32,127 bases of DNA from Anaeromyxobacter oryzisoli (lineage in GTDB: Bacteria > Myxococcota > Myxococcia > Myxococcales > Anaeromyxobacteraceae), in the NCBI RefSeq assembly GCF_022690765.1, contig NZ_JALCZA010000054.1, positions 1 to 32,127 of the forward strand, read 5' to 3'. Positions 15,229 to 23,303 of this stretch are shown one piece after another. Under the pieces are notes generated by a model, which saw only the letters and a list, made by a program, of their open reading frames with translations, did no database searches and was not told the origin of the DNA. Each line of letters begins with the position of its first letter. Within the stretch, counting starts at the first letter, position 1. The position numbers were made by a program, and so were the translations under genes.

Positions 15229-16170
15229 ATGGGCGGAATCGGCATCGTGAACAACCCCCGCTCGCGGCGCAATCGTCGCCACCCCGGCGTCGCGGCGCGG
15301 CTGCGGCAGCGGCTCGGCGGCGACGGCGAGGTGCTCGACGCGTCGACCCCGGAGGAGCTGGATCGCGCGGTCGAGCGCTTCCGCGCGGCGGACGTCGAGG
15401 TGCTGGGGGTGAACGGCGGGGACGGCACCGGCCACTGCGTCCTCACCGCGTTCGCGCGGGCGTACGGCGATCGTCCGCTCCCCAGGCTCCTGCTGCTCCG
15501 CGGCGGGGCGATGAACACCGTCGCGCACGGTCACCACATCCACGGCGGCCCGGAGTCGATCCTCCGCGAGGTGCTGATCCGGCGCCGGCACGGCCTCCCG
15601 CTCCGCGTCGCCGAGCGCGACCTCCTCCGGATCGAGGCGGACGGGGGGGCCCCGCGGTACGGGTTCATCTTCGGTACCGGGGTGGTGGTCACGTTCCTCG
15701 AGGCGTACTACGCGAGTCCCAGCCCGTCGCCGCTCACCGCGGCCCTCCTGCTCTCGCGCGCGATCGGGTCGGCGCTCGCGGGGGGGCGGTTCGCCGCCGC
15801 CCTCACGCGCCGCGAGCCGCTCCGGGTGACGACCGACGGGGACGAGTGGCCCGACGCGAGCTACCTCTCGGTGCTCGCCGGCGCGACGCCGGACATCGGC
15901 TTCGGCTTCAAGGTGTTCAACCGCTGCGCCGAGCAGCCCGGCTCCTTCCACGTGGTGGGGATCACCGCGGCGCCGCTGCAGCTCGCCTTCGCGCTCCGCC
16001 GCATCCACGCCGGGAGCCCCTGGCGGCGCCGCCTCGCGCAGGACGAGGTGGCGCGCGAGCTGGTGCTGGAGGGCGCGCGGCCGCGCTTCACGATCGACGG
16101 CGATCTCTACGGCGCGGAGCGCCGGATCCGGGTCTCGACCGGGCCGGCGATCGAGATCGTGCTGCCGTAG
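15229..16170 (+). CDS. Diacylglycerol/lipid kinase-like protein
   Basis: The product is 313 residues from ATG 15229. A GTG at 15181 would add 16 low-complexity residues and is less likely. GIVNNPRSRRN opens the fold. VNGGDGTGHCVLTAF is the DAGK catalytic nucleotide loop (GGDGT), and RGGAMNTVAH matches the second conserved block (GGTxN-x-x-A). FTIDGDLYG near the C-terminus corresponds to the conserved DGE/DGD segment. Members phosphorylate lipids such as diacylglycerol, ceramide or sphingoid bases at the inner membrane. GGDGTGH in place of GGDGTxN is typical of the YegS/DAGK_cat spread. It is a single gene, not tightly linked to the next one. Substrate unknown. Confidence 0.8.
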   Translation: MGGIGIVNNPRSRRNRRHPGVAARLRQRLGGDGEVLDASTPEELDRAVERFRAADVEVLGVNGGDGTGHCVLTAFARAYGDRPLPRLLLLRGGAMNTVAHGHHIHGGPESILREVLIRRRHGLPLRVAERDLLRIEADGGAPRYGFIFGTGVVVTFLEAYYASPSPSPLTAALLLSRAIGSALAGGRFAAALTRREPLRVTTDGDEWPDASYLSVLAGATPDIGFGFKVFNRCAEQPGSFHVVGITAAPLQLAFALRRIHAGSPWRRRLAQDEVARELVLEGARPRFTIDGDLYGAERRIRVSTGPAIEIVLP

Positions 16171-16233
16171 ACCGGCGCCGCCGCGCTCGCTCCATCCGCC
16201 CGGATCCGAGCCCGGACCGGCCACGCACGGCTG

Positions 16234-16262
16234 TTGACTCCGCCCTCTTTCCGGTGCCTGAT
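16234..16262 (+). promoter_or_regulatory. Possible sigma-70 promoter of the receiver-PATAN-TPR gene
   Basis: TTGACT (16234-16239), five of six matches to a -35, is followed after 17 bp by CCTGAT (16257-16262), a weak -10. A transcript would start near 16269, about 38 nt ahead of the TTG start. GGAAAGG at 16292-16298 may serve as ribosome site. Confidence 0.4.
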
Positions 16263-16306
16263 CGAGCGATCCGGCGCGCCGGGAAAAGGCGCGGAAAGGC
16301 GACAGC

Positions 16307-18418
16307 TTGGCGAAGCAGCACCTGCTCCTCGTCGACGGCGATCCGAAGTCGCTCCGCGTGATGGAGGTCTCGCTCAAGAAGGCGGGCTTCTCGGTCACGA
16401 CGGCCCAGAACGGGCGCGACGCGCTCGAGAAGTGCGCGATCTCCCCGCCCGACCTGGTCCTCTCCGACACGAAGATGCCCGAGATGGACGGGTTCGAGCT
16501 GTGCCGCCGGCTGAAGCAGGACGATCGCTACCGCGGCATGCCCTTCGTGTTCCTGACCGGGCAGAAGTCGGTCGAGTACAAGGTGAAGGGGCTCGAGCTG
16601 GGCGTCGAGGACTACCTGACGAAGCCCATCTACATCAAGGAGATCGTCACCCGCGTCCGGATCCTGCTGCAGAAGAAGGAGAAGGAGCGGCTCGAGAAGA
16701 AGGACCTCAAGGCGAGCTTCGCGGGCAACCTCGCCGACATGGGCGTCGTGGATCTCGTGCAGACGCTCGAGATGGGCAAGAAGTCGGGCGCGCTCCACGT
16801 CAAGAACACGAAGGGCGTCGAGGCGATCTGCTACTTCAAGGACGGGCGGATCCTCGACTGCGAGCTGGGCGGGAAGGTCACCGGCGAGAACGCGTTCTAC
16901 CGCCTCCTCAACTGGCAGGACGGCGACTTCGCCATCGAGTTCAAGCCCATCGAGCGCGAGGAGCGGATCCCGGTCTCGACGCAGGGGCTGCTCATGGAGG
17001 GCATGCGCCGGATCGACGAGTGGGGGCGGATCGTCGAGCAGCTCCCCCAGCTCGACCGCGTCTTCGAGATCGACTACGCGCTCCTCGCCGAGCGGCTCGC
17101 CGAGATCCCCGACGACGTGAACGTGCTGCTGCGCCGGTTCGACGGACGGCGAACGCTCGAGGAGGTCATCGACGACTCGGACCAGGACGATCTCGCGGCG
17201 GCGGGGGTCATCTCGAAGCTGTTCTTCGAGGGGATCATCAAGGAAGCGGTGAACCCGCCTCCGGACGCCGCTCCTGCGCCGGTCGTGCGGCCGGAGCCCG
17301 CGGCGGAGGTGCCGCCCGACACCGCGCCACCCTCCGCCGCCGTGCCTCCCGAGCCGGAGGGGATCGACTGGTTCGCCGGCCCCGTCCGCGGGGCGGCGGA
17401 CGCGTCGCCGCCGCCGGAGTCGGAGCCGGAGCCGGAGCCGCGGGAGCAGCCCGCGGACGCCGCCAAGATCCTGCCGTTCCCGGCGCCGCGCCGGGAGCCC
17501 TCGCCCGAGCCGCCGGCGCAGCCTGCGCCGCCGGCGGCGTACCGCCCGCCCACGCAGTACTCGATCCCGGTCCCGCCGCCGGGCTCCATCCCGCCGCCGC
17601 CGTCGATCGCGGCGGCTCAGGGGCAGGCCGCCGCGTGGCAGGCCGCCGCCGCGCCCGCGCCCTTGGCCATGGAGCCGGCCCCGGCCCGCCTCGAGCCGGA
17701 GCCCCGAGCGCCCCGCCCGCGCGAGGCTCACGCGGCGGACGAGGAGCCGATCGCGGGCGCGCCACGCCGGTCACGGGCGGTGCTCCTCGCGGTCATGGCC
17801 CTCGCGATCGCGGCGCTCGCCGTGGCCTTCGCGGTGCTGCGGAGGCCCGCGCCGATCGAGACCGCCGCTCCGCCCGCGGCCGCGCCCGCCGCTCCGGAGC
17901 CCCCCGCGCAGGCGGAGGCGCCAGTGCCCGCCGCCGTCCCGTCGGAGCCCGCGCCCGCCGCAGCCGCACCGTCCACGGCGGTGGTCGCTCCGGCTCCGGT
18001 CGCTCCGGCCGCGCCGGAGCGAGCGCCGGCTCGTGCCGCCCCGCCGGCCCGCAACGACGAGGCCGACGCCCGCCGCCTCCTCGCGGACGCCGAGCGGAAG
18101 TACGAGAGCGGACGGTTCATGGACGCCATCGACGATTACCGGAGCGCCCTCGCCCTGCGACGGAGCGCGCCGGGGCACGTCGGCCTCGCGCGGGCGCTCT
18201 ACGACGCGAACCGCTCGAAGGAGGCGCTCCGCGAGATCGACCACGCGCTGCAGCTCGACGACAGGTACGCGGCCGCCTGGCTGCTGCTCGGCGAGATCCA
18301 CCAGGCCGAGGGGCGCAAGGCCCAGGCCCGGACCGCCTACGAGCGGTTCCTGCAGCTCGAGTCGCGGGGCGACCAGGCCCGCGCCGTGCGCGAGATCCTC
18401 GAACGGCAGCTCCGGTGA
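16307..18418 (+). CDS. Receiver-PATAN(DUF4388)-TM-TPR protein
   Basis: The product is 703 residues from a TTG start that gives [15 protein letters not shown], the correct receiver N-terminus. The receiver domain (1-122) is intact: Asp10/Asp12, phospho-site Asp54 in [11 protein letters not shown], Thr84 and Lys106. Residues about 135-220 form a DUF4388/PATAN domain ([27 protein letters not shown]). About 240-320 is helical, then a Pro/Ala/Glu-rich linker of some 160 residues. One membrane segment (about 492-511, [20 protein letters not shown]) follows, a second Pro/Ala linker, and TPR repeats from about 582 to 690. With the receiver inside, the TPR part would be outside the inner membrane. Such hybrids are typical of myxobacterial and related signalling or motility systems. 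The function is not known. It lies 44 nt ahead of the tsaD remnant. Confidence 0.83.
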   Translation: MAKQHLLLVDGDPKSLRVMEVSLKKAGFSVTTAQNGRDALEKCAISPPDLVLSDTKMPEMDGFELCRRLKQDDRYRGMPFVFLTGQKSVEYKVKGLELGVEDYLTKPIYIKEIVTRVRILLQKKEKERLEKKDLKASFAGNLADMGVVDLVQTLEMGKKSGALHVKNTKGVEAICYFKDGRILDCELGGKVTGENAFYRLLNWQDGDFAIEFKPIEREERIPVSTQGLLMEGMRRIDEWGRIVEQLPQLDRVFEIDYALLAERLAEIPDDVNVLLRRFDGRRTLEEVIDDSDQDDLAAAGVISKLFFEGIIKEAVNPPPDAAPAPVVRPEPAAEVPPDTAPPSAAVPPEPEGIDWFAGPVRGAADASPPPESEPEPEPREQPADAAKILPFPAPRREPSPEPPAQPAPPAAYRPPTQYSIPVPPPGSIPPPPSIAAAQGQAAAWQAAAAPAPLAMEPAPARLEPEPRAPRPREAHAADEEPIAGAPRRSRAVLLAVMALAIAALAVAFAVLRRPAPIETAAPPAAAPAAPEPPAQAEAPVPAAVPSEPAPAAAAPSTAVVAPAPVAPAAPERAPARAAPPARNDEADARRLLADAERKYESGRFMDAIDDYRSALALRRSAPGHVGLARALYDANRSKEALREIDHALQLDDRYAAAWLLLGEIHQAEGRKAQARTAYERFLQLESRGDQARAVREILERQLR

Positions 18419-18448
18419 CAGGGGCTCGCGCGGGGCCGGGCGCCGAGT

Positions 18449-18454
18449 TAGGTT
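18449..18454 (+). promoter_or_regulatory. Possible -10 box ahead of the tsaD remnant
   Basis: TAGGTT ends 8 nt before ATG 18463 with no ribosome site between, as expected for a leaderless transcript. If real, it is the original tsaD promoter and now drives the remnant frame plus tsaD. It is a short motif, so confidence is low. Confidence 0.3.
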
Positions 18455-18462
18455 CGGCCGCC

Positions 18463-18564
18463 ATGCGAGTCCTCGCCATCGAGACCTCCTGCCACGAGAT
18501 CCTTCTTTCCGGGGGGACACTCGCCTCGCGGACAGCGGCCTCCTCCCTCGGAAATCGGCGATGA
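18463..18564 (+). pseudogene. Remnant of a tsaD 5' end (33-codon frame)
   Basis: The frame MRVLAIETSCHE closely mirrors the true TsaD start MKILAIETSCDE 98 bp downstream: 9 of 12 residues agree, and 31 of 39 bases by my count. After this the similarity stops at once and the frame runs through unrelated codons to a TGA that overlaps the tsaD ATG (ATGA). It therefore looks like the beginning of a second tsaD allele cut off after about 13 codons. The Asp of the conserved SCDE has become His. It could now act as a short upstream frame that feeds ribosomes to tsaD. The duplication is seen directly; its origin and any role are inference. Confidence 0.7.
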
Positions 18565-19562
18565 AGATCCTCGCCATCGAAACCTCATGCGACGAGACCG
18601 CCGCCGCCATCGTCGAGGACGGGCGGAGGTCGCTGGCGGACGTCGTGTCCACGCAGATCGAGATCCACCGGCGCTGGGGCGGCGTCGTCCCGGAGCTGGC
18701 GAGCCGGAACCACGTGGTCCAGGTGATGCCGGTGGTGGACGAGGCGCTGGCGCGCGCCGGCGTCGGGCCGGACGCGCTCGACGCGATCGCGGTCACGAGC
18801 GGTCCGGGGCTCGTCGGGGCGCTCCTCGTCGGGGTCCAGGCCGCCAAGGCGCTCGCCGCCGCCTGGGAGAAGCCGCTCGTCCGCGTGAACCACCTCGAGG
18901 GGCACCTCGTGGCCGCCTTCCTCTCGGAGGCGCCTCCGACGTTCCCGTACCTCGGCCTGGTGGTCTCGGGCGGCCACACGTCGCTCTACGCCGCACGCGG
19001 CTTCGGGGACTACCAGCTCCTCGGTCAGACCCGCGACGACGCGGCGGGCGAGGCGTTCGACAAGGGCGGCAAGCTCCTCGGCCTGCCGTACCCGGGCGGC
19101 GTCGCCATCGACCGGCTCGCGAAGGAGGGCGATCCCGCCGCGATCCGGTTCCCGAAGGCCATCGTGAAGGGGGCCGATCTCGACTTCAGCTTCTCCGGCC
19201 TGAAGACCGCGCTCCTCCTGCACGTGAAGAAGCACGGCGTCCCGGAGGGGAAGGGGCTCGCGGACCTGTGCGCGAGCTACCAGGAGGCGATCGTGCGGGC
19301 GCTCGTCGAGAAGGCGTTCCGCGCGGCGCGCCGGCTCCAGCTCGATCGGCTCGTCCTGGCCGGCGGCGTCGCCGCCAACAGCAGGCTCCGCGCCGCGGCC
19401 GTCGCGAAGGCCGCCGAGTACGAGGGGATGAGCGTCTCGCTCCCGCCGGTGAGGCTCTGCACGGACAACGCCGCGATGATCGCCGTGGCCGGGACCCAGG
19501 CGTTCCTGCGCGGCGAGCGCGCCGGGCCGGAGCTGAACGCCGATCCGGCGTGGAGGCTGTGA
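18561..19562 (+). CDS. tsaD: tRNA N6-adenosine threonylcarbamoyltransferase
   Basis: The product is 333 residues, the normal bacterial length. Diagnostic segments are MKILAIETSCDETAAAIVED at the start, the metal-binding NHLEGH (His111, His115), VVSGGHTSLY, TRDDAAGEAFDKGGKLLG, GGVAANSRLR and CTDNAAMIA (Asp302). With TsaB, TsaC and TsaE (none in this window), it transfers the threonylcarbamoyl group to A37 of ANN-decoding tRNAs in the cytoplasm. The gene is essential in most bacteria. The start was chosen because it gives the canonical N-terminus; it overlaps the stop of the upstream remnant by ATGA and has no separate ribosome site, so initiation may depend on the upstream frame. Confidence 0.96.
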   Translation: MKILAIETSCDETAAAIVEDGRRSLADVVSTQIEIHRRWGGVVPELASRNHVVQVMPVVDEALARAGVGPDALDAIAVTSGPGLVGALLVGVQAAKALAAAWEKPLVRVNHLEGHLVAAFLSEAPPTFPYLGLVVSGGHTSLYAARGFGDYQLLGQTRDDAAGEAFDKGGKLLGLPYPGGVAIDRLAKEGDPAAIRFPKAIVKGADLDFSFSGLKTALLLHVKKHGVPEGKGLADLCASYQEAIVRALVEKAFRAARRLQLDRLVLAGGVAANSRLRAAAVAKAAEYEGMSVSLPPVRLCTDNAAMIAVAGTQAFLRGERAGPELNADPAWRL

Positions 19563-19586
19563 ACGTCGAACGCCGGGCGGTGGCAC

Positions 19587-19653
19587 GCGAACCCGCACCC
19601 GCACCCCAACCCGCACCCGACCTGCCATCCATGCCCGTGCCCGTGACCCGGTG
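19587..19653. repeat. Second hexamer-repeat tract behind tsaD
   Basis: Units CGAACC, CGCACC, CGCACC, CCAACC and CGCACC run from 19588 and are followed near 19630-19650 by CCCGTGCCCGTGACCCGGTG. The same two sub-patterns occur in the same order behind the exonuclease gene at 11661-11780, also just downstream of a plus-strand stop codon. The palindrome GGCTCGAGCC follows at about 19661-19670. No gene is seen between 19563 and 19764. Confidence 0.65.
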
Positions 19654-19764
19654 ACCTTGGAGGCTCGAGCCCAGGCTCGGGCCGCGTACGCGTCCAGGCA
19701 CGGGGACGGGGCGCAGGCCTGAAGCCCGACCGGTGCGCATCTTCATCTACGAGGTGCGCCCTCC

Positions 19765-20112
19765 ATGTTCGCTCGCTGGCTCAACGTCCTCTTCGGCGTG
19801 TGGTTCCTCGCGACGGCGTTCATCGCGGGGCCCGGCTCCCCCGAGTTCGGGAACCACGTCTTCCTCGGCCTCGCGATCTTCCTCCTGGCGTTCCTCGCCA
19901 TGGGGTACCCCGGGTTCCGGCTCCTGACGTTCCTGCTCGGAGGCTGGGCGATCGTGGCGCCGTTCGCCCTGCATTACGCGGCGACCGGGTTCGCGGTCCA
20001 CGACATGGCGCTCGGCGCGCTGGTGATGTGGAGCGCCGCCACCGCGACGCGGGCCCCGGGGCGCCGGCGGGGTCCGCCGCACGTCGAGCTCCCGCCGGGC
20101 ACGCCTCCGTAG
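19765..20112 (+). CDS. Small SPW-repeat-like membrane protein
   Basis: The product is 115 residues from ATG 19765, with GAGGTG about 10 nt upstream. Four hydrophobic segments are visible: WLNVLFGVWFLATAFIAG, NHVFLGLAIFLLAFLAMGY, RLLTFLLGGWAIVAPFAL and HDMALGALVMWSAAT. The pattern W-x-N-x-x-x-G-x-W-x-x-x-x-F-x-x-G followed by N-H-x-x-x-G is that of the SPW repeat family (PF03779), a small inner-membrane family without known function. A Pro/Arg-rich tail of about 25 residues ends the protein. It stands alone between tsaD and rsmA. The family call is by pattern only and moderate. Confidence 0.6.
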   Translation: MFARWLNVLFGVWFLATAFIAGPGSPEFGNHVFLGLAIFLLAFLAMGYPGFRLLTFLLGGWAIVAPFALHYAATGFAVHDMALGALVMWSAATATRAPGRRRGPPHVELPPGTPP

Positions 20113-20163
20113 GTCCCGCTCCGAACGCGGTGCTCCGAACGCGACGCCGACCCGGCGCCGCGC

Positions 20164-20169
20164 GATACT
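20164..20169 (+). promoter_or_regulatory. Possible -10 box giving leaderless rsmA mRNA
   Basis: GATACT (four of six matches to the -10 consensus) ends 7 nt before the rsmA ATG, placing the transcription start on or beside the start codon. No ribosome-binding sequence lies in the 7-nt spacer. Confidence 0.38.
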
Positions 20170-20176
20170 GCGCCGG

Positions 20177-21034
20177 ATGACCGGACGCTACCCGAGCCCG
20201 CGCGCGCTCCTCGATCGCTACGGGCTCCACGCGAAGAAGAGCTGGGGCCAGAACTTCCTCGGCGACGAGAGGGTCCTGGACGACATCGCCCGGCTCGCTG
20301 CGCCGCGGGCGGGCGAGACCGTGCTGGAGCTCGGCGCAGGGCTCGGTCACCTCACCGCCCGGCTCGTCGCGCGCGGCGCGCGGGTGGTCGCGGTGGAGCG
20401 CGACCGGGACATGGCCCGGGTGCTCCGGGGGGAGCTCGGCGATCGCATCACGCTCGTCGAGGCGGACGCGGCGCGGCTCGACCTCCCGGCGCTCGCCGCG
20501 AGGTACGGGGCCGGGCCGTCGCCGCGGCTGGCCGTCGTCGGGAACCTGCCCTACCACCTCACGAGCCCGATCCTGTTCTCGCTGCTCGACCAGGTCGAGC
20601 ACGTGCTCCGGGCGGTGTTCCTCCTGCAGCGCGAGGTCGCCGAGCGGCTCGCGGCACCGCCCGGGTCGCGCGACTGGGGCATCCTCTCGGTCCTGCTCCA
20701 GCGCGAGGCCGACGTCTCGGTGGAGCGGATCGTGCCGCCGGGCGCGTTCTGGCCGCCGCCGAAGGTGTCGAGCGCGGTCCTGTGCGCGCTCTTCCGTCCG
20801 CCGGCCGATCCCATCGTGGACCGGGAGCGGTTCCGCCGGCTCGTCAAGGCGGGGTTCGCTCAGCGGCGCAAGACGCTCCGGAACGCGCTCGAGGCGGGAA
20901 AGATCGCCGGGCCGGAGGCGCTCGGGGCGGCGCTCGCGACCGCGGGCGTCGATCCGGGGCGCCGGGGAGAGACCCTCGGCCTCGCGGAGTGGGCGGCGCT
21001 CGAGCGGGCGCTCGGGCCGGTCGCGACACCGTAG
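20177..21034 (+). CDS. rsmA: 16S rRNA dimethyladenosine transferase
   Basis: The product is 285 residues. AKKSWGQNFL is the conserved N-terminal block. VLELGAGLGHLTARL is the SAM-binding motif I, VAVERDRDMA motif II, and VVGNLPYHLTSPIL the catalytic NLPY motif IV. The C-terminal helical domain contains FAQRRKTLRNAL, also typical of KsgA/RsmA. The enzyme dimethylates A1518 and A1519 in helix 45 of 16S rRNA late in small-subunit assembly. The start is ATG 20177; there is no ribosome site, so the mRNA may be leaderless. It is followed by a palindromic region and a convergent small gene. Confidence 0.95.
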   Translation: MTGRYPSPRALLDRYGLHAKKSWGQNFLGDERVLDDIARLAAPRAGETVLELGAGLGHLTARLVARGARVVAVERDRDMARVLRGELGDRITLVEADAARLDLPALAARYGAGPSPRLAVVGNLPYHLTSPILFSLLDQVEHVLRAVFLLQREVAERLAAPPGSRDWGILSVLLQREADVSVERIVPPGAFWPPPKVSSAVLCALFRPPADPIVDRERFRRLVKAGFAQRRKTLRNALEAGKIAGPEALGAALATAGVDPGRRGETLGLAEWAALERALGPVATP

Positions 21035-21057
21035 GGAGAAGAGGACGCGCCGGGCCC

Positions 21058-21127
21058 CGCAAACTTCACGGGCGCCCGTCCGCAAACTCGCCGCTCGCCC
21101 CAACCAACCGGTCGAACGGGCGCCCGT
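21058..21127. repeat. Paired palindromes and direct repeats behind rsmA
   Basis: The perfect 12-bp palindrome ACGGGCGCCCGT occurs at 21068-21079 and again at 21116-21127. The octamer CGCAAACT occurs at 21058-21065 and 21081-21088, flanking the first palindrome. They lie between the convergent 3' ends of rsmA and the small gene at 21146. They may be terminator hairpins or a protein-binding array. Confidence 0.6.
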
Positions 21128-21139
21128 GACCCTGTCGCG

Positions 21140-21157
21140 GGCGGCCTAGAGGCCGCC
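21140..21157. terminator. Hairpin spanning the stop codon of the small gene
   Basis: A 7-bp perfect stem, GGCGGCC/GGCCGCC, with a TAGA loop overlaps the minus-strand stop codon at 21146-21148. It probably stabilises or ends the transcript; no T-tract follows. Confidence 0.4.
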
Positions 21158-21409
21158 GGTGCGCGCGGTGGCGAGGAGGAGGCTCATGTTCCGAGCACCG
21201 TTCTCGCCGAGGTAGCGCCGGAAGGCAGACCCGTCGAGCCGCATCGACCGGATGGTCGACGCCACGATGTCGTCGTAGCTCGGCGCATTCGGCTTCCTGA
21301 GCTCGATCGCGATCTTGAGGATCGCGCGCGAGAAGGCCGGGTCGATCCCGCCCTCCTCCTCCGTGGTCCTCGTGACCGCCTGCTCGGTGACCGCAACGCG
21401 CCTGCCCAT
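21146..21409 (-). CDS. Small conserved-type hypothetical protein
   Basis: The product is 87 residues, not recognised. The ATG read from 21409 has AGGAGG 8 nt upstream, so this is very likely a real gene. The protein starts MGRRVAVTEQAVTRTTEEEG, then has a mixed helical region (SRAILKIAIELRKPNAPSYD, DIVASTIRSM) and ends ARNMSLLLATARTGGL. It has no signal peptide, no membrane segment and no cysteine; it is small and soluble with an acidic/basic alternation. Its promoter is one of the best consensus matches in the window (21454-21482). It faces rsmA tail to tail and stands divergent to the deoxynucleoside kinase. Function unknown. Confidence 0.75.
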   Translation of the reverse strand: MGRRVAVTEQAVTRTTEEEGGIDPAFSRAILKIAIELRKPNAPSYDDIVASTIRSMRLDGSAFRRYLGENGARNMSLLLATARTGGL

Positions 21410-21453
21410 CGCGAGCTCCTCCTGACCCTTCCAACCGCGCGAAATCGGTGGTG

Positions 21454-21482
21454 ACGATACGTGGCGTGACGTGGGCTGTCAA
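21454..21482 (-). promoter_or_regulatory. Strong sigma-70-type promoter
   Basis: Read on the minus strand, a perfect -35 TTGACA (21482-21477) is followed after exactly 17 bp by TATCGT (21459-21454), four of six matches to a -10. A transcript would begin near 21447 with a leader of about 38 nt that carries AGGAGG before the small gene's ATG. Confidence 0.72.
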
Positions 21483-21613
21483 TGGGAACCCTGATCGGAG
21501 GATCACGGGATCCGAGATCCAAATGTCACATGCCCGATGCGCTCCGCCGGGAGGCGACGCCTTGCAGGCGCCCGGCCGCCGTGGCAATCTCCTGATTTCA
21601 CGCGCGGATCCGC

Positions 21614-22261
21614 ATGGAACGCCCCCGGTACATCGCCGTCGAAGGTCCCATCGGCGTCGGCAAGACGGCGCTGGCGCGCATCCTGGCGGAGCGCCTCGAA
21701 GGGAGGCTCGTGCTGGAGCAGGTGGACGAGAACCCCTTCCTGCGCGGGTTCTACGCCGACCGGCAGAAGCACGCCTTCCAGGCGCAGCTCTTCTTCCTGC
21801 TCTCGCGCTTCCAGCAGCAGCAGGCGCTCTTCCAGCAGGACCTGTTCTCGCGCTCCACCGTCGCCGACTACCTCTTCGCGAAGGACCGGATCTTCGCGGC
21901 CGTCACCCTCGACCCCGACGAGCTCGCGCTCTACCGGCAGATCCACGATCTGCTGCAGCCGCGAATCGTCCGCCCCGATCTGGTCATCTACCTGCAGGCG
22001 CGGGTCGAGGTCCTCGCCGCCCGGGTGAGGAAGGGCGGCCGGGACTACGAGCGCGGCGTGGAGACGGGCCACCTCGAGGCGCTCGCGAAGGCGTACAACG
22101 ACTTCTTCTTCCATTACGAGGAGACGCCGCTCCTGGTCGTGAACACGAGCGACATCGACCTCGAGGGCAACCCGGAGGACCTCGAGGCGCTCCTCGCCGT
22201 CGTGCGGAAGCACCGCAAGGGGACGCAGCACTACGTACCGCTGGGAACGCGGGCGTACTAG
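21614..22261 (+). CDS. Deoxynucleoside kinase
   Basis: The product is 215 residues. The P-loop [12 protein letters not shown] lies at residues 10-21, with [18 protein letters not shown] after it and [11 protein letters not shown] matching the DRS region of the dCK/dGK family (PF01712). [12 protein letters not shown] is the lid. The length fits bacterial deoxyadenosine/deoxyguanosine kinases. It phosphorylates salvaged deoxynucleosides with ATP in the cytoplasm; base specificity cannot be read. The ATG has no good ribosome site. panB starts 64 nt after its stop, with its own GGAGGT, so co-transcription with the pan genes is possible but not certain. In other bacteria this kinase also lies near pan or folK genes. 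Confidence 0.87.
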   Translation: MERPRYIAVEGPIGVGKTALARILAERLEGRLVLEQVDENPFLRGFYADRQKHAFQAQLFFLLSRFQQQQALFQQDLFSRSTVADYLFAKDRIFAAVTLDPDELALYRQIHDLLQPRIVRPDLVIYLQARVEVLAARVRKGGRDYERGVETGHLEALAKAYNDFFFHYEETPLLVVNTSDIDLEGNPEDLEALLAVVRKHRKGTQHYVPLGTRAY

Positions 22262-22325
22262 ACTCTCCACCCGTCGTACCAAAGGGCGGGACCTCGCGAG
22301 AGGCCTACACCGGAGGTCGTCGAAA

Positions 22326-23240
22326 ATGTCGAGTCACGTCGCAGGGCCGCGGAAGCACGTCACGATTCACGAGCTCCGCAGGATGAAGGAAGCCGGTGAG
22401 CGGATCGCCTCCGTCACCGCCTACGACGCGACCGCGGGGCGCCTCGTCGCCGCCGCGGGCGCGGACGTGGTGCTGATCGGGGATTCGCTCGGGATGGTGG
22501 TGCAGGGACACGACTCCACGCTGCCCGTGACCCTGGAGCACATGATCTACCACTGCGCGGCGGTGCGGCGCGGGCTCGCCCGCGGCGACGGCCGCGCACA
22601 CCTCGTCGCCGACCTGAACTTCGGCAGCTACCAGGCGAGCACCGACGAGGCGGTGAAGGCGGCGATGCGGCTCGTGGCCGAGGGCGGCGCCGAGGCGGTG
22701 AAGCTCGAGGGCGGCGCCGACTACGCCGAGGTGATCCGGCGGATCGTCCGCGCCGGCGTCCCGGTGATGGGGCACATCGGGCTCACCCCCCAGTCGGTGC
22801 ACAAGATGGGCGGCTACGTCGTGCAGGGGAAGGAGTCGGACAAGGCGCAGCAGCTCCTCAAGGACGCGCGCGCGCTCGAGGTGGCCGGCTGCTACGCGGT
22901 GGTGCTCGAGTGCATCCCCGCCGAGCTCGCGCGGATCGTCACCGGGCAGCTCCGCATCCCCACCATCGGCATCGGCGCCGGGCCGCACTGCGACGGGCAG
23001 GTGCTCGTGCTGAACGACCTCCTCGGCCTCGACGACGCGTTCACGCCCAAGTTCGTGAAGCGCTTCGCGGAGCTGGGCGCCGCGGTGAAGGAGGCGGTGG
23101 GCGCCTACGTCGGCGAGGTGAAGGGCCGGACGTTCCCCGCCGACGCCCACAGCTTCCACACGAGCGCGGTCCGGCTGGTGCCGGTCCGCCCGGAGAACGA
23201 CCGGGACGAGCCGCCCGACGCGATGGGCGCGCCGATCTAG
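22326..23240 (+). CDS. panB: 3-methyl-2-oxobutanoate hydroxymethyltransferase
   Basis: The product is 304 residues, slightly longer than usual at the C-terminus. The start is ATG 22326 with GGAGGT 8 nt upstream. [20 protein letters not shown] and [20 protein letters not shown] (Asp53 metal site) are PanB signatures, as are [32 protein letters not shown] and LECIPAELA with the catalytic Glu, and [20 protein letters not shown]. The enzyme adds a hydroxymethyl group from 5,10-methylene-THF to ketoisovalerate, giving ketopantoate for pantothenate and CoA. It heads the panB-panC-smpB run. Confidence 0.96.
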   Translation: MSSHVAGPRKHVTIHELRRMKEAGERIASVTAYDATAGRLVAAAGADVVLIGDSLGMVVQGHDSTLPVTLEHMIYHCAAVRRGLARGDGRAHLVADLNFGSYQASTDEAVKAAMRLVAEGGAEAVKLEGGADYAEVIRRIVRAGVPVMGHIGLTPQSVHKMGGYVVQGKESDKAQQLLKDARALEVAGCYAVVLECIPAELARIVTGQLRIPTIGIGAGPHCDGQVLVLNDLLGLDDAFTPKFVKRFAELGAAVKEAVGAYVGEVKGRTFPADAHSFHTSAVRLVPVRPENDRDEPPDAMGAPI

Positions 23241-23303
23241 CGCCGTCCTGCACCCTCGACCACCGCGCGGGCGTCCACCGCCTCCGCGCCGGAGCCTCAC
23301 GCC

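Noticed and set aside
16088-17731. Long minus-strand frame opposite the receiver-PATAN gene
   Set aside because: Low-complexity Arg/Leu/Glu composition with no domain; the plus strand encodes an obvious receiver domain.
18463-19562. tsaD with a true start at 18463 and a frameshift
   Set aside because: The copy at 18561 gives the complete canonical N-terminus in one frame, so no frameshift is needed; the upstream part is a duplicate.
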